From Duganella qianjiadongensis (GTDB lineage Bacteria > Pseudomonadota > Gammaproteobacteria > Burkholderiales > Burkholderiaceae_D), in NCBI RefSeq assembly GCF_009857915.1, contig NZ_WWCM01000005.1, positions 233,117 to 297,116 on the forward strand: a stretch of DNA of 64,000 bases. The letters run 5' to 3'. A program made the translations under genes and the position numbers. The notes beneath the pieces were generated by a model that ran no database searches, had not been told where the DNA came from, and was given only the letters and a program-made list of their open reading frames with translations. The stretch's first letter is position 1, and every line of letters starts with the position of its first letter. This document shows positions 62,301 to 64,000 of this stretch, one piece after another.

Positions 62301-62499
62301 GCTGATGACGGCGCTGGTGGCTTCGCTCGGTTTCGTGCCGATGGCGTTGGCCAACGGCGCCGGCGCCGAGGTACAGCGCCCGCTGGCGACGGTCGTGATC
62401 GGTGGTCTCATCTCGACCACGCTGCTCACGCTGCTGGTGCTGCCCGCGCTCTACGCCAGATTTGGTAAGCCAGTGCGCCAAGGTGACGAGGTAAACTGA
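59320..62499 (+). CDS. czcA: CzcA-type heavy-metal RND efflux pump
   Basis: A 1059-residue, 12-helix proton antiporter. The helix-4 motif GALDFGLIVDGAVIVVENVLRRL has the DFG...DGAVVxVEN form of divalent-cation (Zn/Co/Cd/Ni) HME pumps, unlike the A...A form of CusA at 48184. N-terminal MIARIVNVSVRHPWQILF. Start 59320 has a GGAGG site at 59308-59312; an upstream GTG frame is unlikely. Ion specificity is inferred from motifs and the Zn/Cd-type MerR regulator. Confidence 0.92.
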   Translation: MIARIVNVSVRHPWQILFAALFAAVVGAFALVRLPIDAVPDITNTQVQINVVVPALAPADVERQVTYPIETAFAGIPGLESTRSLTRHGFAQVTTVFKDGTDVYFARQQIAERLRSVERTLPTGATATMGPIATGLGDVYMWTVEFSNTHTGASGVGMAPDGSYTTPAGELLRTEKDKATYLRTVQDWIVAPQLKNTPGLAGVDVIGGYVKQYVVTPDPQRLAALGIGLSELAEALERNNTSVGAGVLVQNGEALTIQADARLTNSAELAKSVIATRGGMPVLLSQVAQVGVGQEIRFGSASEGGVEVVLGTAVMRIGENSRTVAAAVDARLKEIARSLPPGIVIKPVLNRTRLVDSTINTVAKNLTEGALLVIAVLFALLGNLRAALIAAAVIPVTMLLTSAGMLQMGLSANLMSLGALDFGLIVDGAVIVVENVLRRLAEQQHANGAILTRAQRLEVVGAAAREMIRPSVYGQAIIILVYVPLLTFQGVEGRMFTPMAITVILALLFAFLLSLTVVPAAIALWLSRPIKHADNKLVSAIGKLYAPWLDRVLPRPMLTGGLATAAFVGAIALFHTLGQEFLPTLDEHDVLLEIVRIPGTSLDQSQAMQFEVEKAVSKVPEVELAFSRTGTAELASDPMPPNQADTFVTIKDRSQWPDPSLSKSELIEKIERVLADIPGQNYELTQPIQMRFNELLAGVRGDIAIKVYGDDFASMLKTADKIADQLRGIEGATGVRVEQVQGMPQLDAQLDRDAMARVGLTAKDVFDTLAAAVAGREAGQIYEGDRRFDVVVRLADSARNDIEALRQLPVLTPAGKFVPLGTVARLELAKGVGQISRENGKRRVVVQANVRGRDIASVVKDAQAAIDAKVPRPPGVWLTWGGQFENLKRARLRLAVVVPACFLLIVGVLYSAVGFWRAAAVVFTGVPLALIGGVLALWLRGLPFSISAAVGFIALSGVAVLNGLVMVGAIDELAKTQPWKDAVRLGALRRLRPVLMTALVASLGFVPMALANGAGAEVQRPLATVVIGGLISTTLLTLLVLPALYARFGKPVRQGDEVN

Positions 62500-62516
62500 T
62501 TTCGAATTTGCAATTA

Positions 62517-62598
62517 AATAATCGTTTTTGTGTAAAAAGGCCGATTTCTAATGAATTTTGAGTCGCAATAATCGTTCTTGGGTAGGATCGGCCGGATT
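62517..62598 (+). repeat. Imperfect direct repeats after czcA
   Basis: AATAATCGTTTTTGTGTA (from 62517) and AATAATCGTTCTTGGGTA (from 62567), each followed by GGCCGATT/GGCCGGATT, 50 bases apart. Origin unknown; may be promoter or recombination scar. Confidence 0.45.
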
Positions 62599-62630
62599 TA
62601 TGTGCGGGTACAGGCGGTTTTCGCCTGTCC

Positions 62631-63401
62631 ATGAAAATCAGCCACACGGAGGTGTTGATGCGCTCGTTAGCGGAGGAAATCCCCGATATCCAGGTTTTGC
62701 TGGCCTTGGCGCCGGAGGAGTTGGGCTATACGGTGCTGCGCCTGGGAAGTATCAACGATCAGAATGGCCTGTTCCACCCAGCCTCGTTCGAAGCCCAGCC
62801 TAATGGGCCTCGGTATCCCCAAGAACGGACTGCGCAAGCCGCAGTTGCACTTGGGGAGGCCTTGGCGTGGCTGACGGTGAACATCCTCGTCATGCCGGCG
62901 CCCGGCATCAACGGGAACAACGGCCATTTGATGATTACGCGCCGAGGGCGTGAAGCGTTGCAGCGGCAGGCATTCGACCAGTACCGGCAGGCCGCAGCTT
63001 TCCCCAAGGCGTTGCTGCATCCCTTGATCGCTGACCAGGTATGGCTCAACCTCGCGCGCGGCGACTATGCCACTGCCGTCTTTCTGGCATTCCGGGCTGT
63101 TGAAGAAGCAGTCAGGGAGGCTGGAGGCTTCCGACCGGAAGACATTGGTACCCGCCTCATGTTCAATGCGTTCAACCCCGCCAACGGTCCTTTGACCGAC
63201 CAGAACCCTGACGCGCCTGCCGCTGAGAAGGAGGCGCTGGCCAGCTTGTTCGCCGGCGCCATCGGATCGTACAAGAACCCGCACTCGCATCGTACCGTCA
63301 CGATCGTTGACCTGACAGAGGCACAGGAGATGGTGCTGCTGGCGTCGCACTTACTGCGGATCGTTGACGCCATTCGCATAGCAATAAAACACGATGCATA
63401 G
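62631..63401 (+). CDS. TIGR02391 (Hypoth_Ymh) family protein
   Basis: A 256-residue protein with the family C-terminal signature: DQVWLNLARGDYATAVFLAFRAVEEAVREAGG, ANGPLTDQNPDAPAAEKEAL and FAGAIGSYKNPHSHRTV...EMVLLASHLLRIVD. The SYKNPHSHR His-rich motif resembles HEPN-type RNase motifs (R-x4-6-H), and relatives often sit in defence or phage regions. An in-frame ATG at 62658 has a better ribosome site (GGAGG at 62648), so the protein may be 9 residues shorter. Function not established. Confidence 0.8.
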   Translation: MKISHTEVLMRSLAEEIPDIQVLLALAPEELGYTVLRLGSINDQNGLFHPASFEAQPNGPRYPQERTAQAAVALGEALAWLTVNILVMPAPGINGNNGHLMITRRGREALQRQAFDQYRQAAAFPKALLHPLIADQVWLNLARGDYATAVFLAFRAVEEAVREAGGFRPEDIGTRLMFNAFNPANGPLTDQNPDAPAAEKEALASLFAGAIGSYKNPHSHRTVTIVDLTEAQEMVLLASHLLRIVDAIRIAIKHDA

Positions 63402-63873
63402 CGGACAACGACTGGATCTTCATCTGCTGGCCTACGGCGATGGTTTTCGGCAATTCGATAAATAAGTACGGCAGTCACCACTTGGGCGCCGTTAAGTGAC
63501 GGGTTGAAGATTGCCCTATATAGTTTGCCAAAGTGTTCACGAGCAAAGAATTTAGCCTGATGGGGGGCGTGTCTCCATACAGAAAGCAGCGCTTCAGCAG
63601 CTGCACCCGGGGTTATTTCGCCAGGCTTGCCGGGTCCGTCACTACGCTTTCGGCGATATGTGTAACCAAGGTCCTGGATACTCTGCTCCAACTGTTTCTG
63701 CTTATCATCGTTAGATTTCAAATCTTTGAGGTCAACAGGATTTTGACTATTTGTCGCATGGGTGATCTGCAAGAAAATATCCTCGTTGTCTTTCGGCAGC
63801 TTGTAAAGCCGAACGAGCACCGATGCATCATCAGGCAATTGTCGAGCAGTTTTTTCTAATTCCTCAGCAGTCT
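63380..63873 (-). pseudogene. AIPR-family (abortive infection) gene fragment
   Basis: An internal ~160-residue piece of an AIPR protein, open from the IS end: FLQITHATNSQNPVDLKDLKSND (the family's ATNxQNPV motif), YTYRRKRSDG, FNPSLNGAQVVTAVLIYRI and RYASCFIAM. AIPR proteins are ~600 residues, so both ends are missing. The 5' end is cut by the IS3 element at 63874; the 3' end runs antisense into the TIGR02391 gene. Nonfunctional as it stands. Confidence 0.75.
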
Positions 63874-64000
63874 TGAACCGTTCCGGGATTTTGAGAGGCC
63901 CCGTGGTGTGAGTCAGACCGGGATGGCTTGACCGGAAAGTTGACGATAGTAATTCATTTCAGCTTCAGCAGGCGGGATATGGCCAATCGATTCCAGCAAA
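63874..64000 (-). mobile_element. IS3-family insertion sequence, terminal part
   Basis: The outer end begins TGAACCGTTCCGGGATTTTG (63874-63893), typical of IS3-family terminal inverted repeats. The element continues beyond the window. It interrupts the AIPR gene; the other end and target duplication are not visible. Confidence 0.75.
63915..64000 (-). CDS. IS3-family transposase OrfB, C-terminal end (partial)
   Basis: Frame from the window edge to TGA at 63915-63917. The visible 28 residues end LSGQAIPV and include LLESIGHIPPAEAEMNYY, the conserved C-terminal LGYxPPAExExxYY segment of IS3-family DDE transposases. Remainder lies outside the window. Confidence 0.75.

Noticed and set aside
63065..63380. 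C-terminal part of the AIPR reading frame
   Set aside because: Antisense to the well-supported TIGR02391 gene; Ser/Ala-rich shadow composition, not AIPR sequence.
1..64000. CRISPR arrays, tRNA and rRNA genes
   Set aside because: No regularly spaced repeats, cloverleaf with CCA-type end, or rRNA sequence was noticed by eye.

Overview
The window looks like part of a betaproteobacterial chromosome, most likely Burkholderiales and probably Oxalobacteraceae-like. This rests on the gene order ygfZ / mltG-tmk-holB-pilZ-tatD, a DUF4936 gene, a second fusA away from the ribosomal operon, moderately high GC, and an OsmC-YcaO fusion. The genus is an inference; no rRNA or tRNA gene was seen.

Region 1 (1-32433) is core or soft-core chromosome. 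It holds a reductase/GNAT/FabG group, the mltG-tmk-holB-pilZ-tatD cluster, pldA, fusA, an S53 peptidase, a pta-like/ackA/fabI operon, a copper operon (small Cys/His protein, TolC-family protein, Tat-exported multicopper oxidase), a chemoreceptor, the OsmC-YcaO protein, a PEP-CTERM-like protein and a secreted plant-type alpha-amylase.

Region 2 (about 32505-44702, 12.2 kb) is the main find. It appears to be a complete tailless prophage of the corticovirus (PM2-like, double-jelly-roll) type inserted in a dif-like Xer site. It has a rolling-circle Rep of the Rep_1/HUH type, an FtsK/HerA-like packaging ATPase, a 264-residue capsid protein whose motif layout resembles PM2 P2, beta-rich candidate vertex proteins, a membrane-anchored muramidase-like protein, and a run of small single-helix membrane proteins. 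It encodes no integrase. Its two ends rejoin into a predicted attP with a 12-bp inverted repeat flanking a Xer core, so host XerCD is the likely recombinase. The flanking regulators resemble those of filamentous phages, so the element looks chimeric: inovirus-style control and integration with corticovirus-style virion genes.

Region 3 (44714-64000) is an accessory island immediately beyond the dif-like site. It contains a short possible transposase remnant, a divergent tnpS-res-tnpT resolution module of the Tn4651/Tn5041 type (Tn3 family), a CusCBA-like copper/silver efflux operon, a CDF transporter, a MerR regulator and a CzcCBA-like efflux operon. Both the CDF gene and czcCBA have MerR-type promoters with 19-bp spacers. 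The island continues with a TIGR02391 (Ymh) protein and an AIPR-family defence gene broken by an IS3-family element that runs off the window end. No tnpA and no Tn3 terminal repeats are inside the window.
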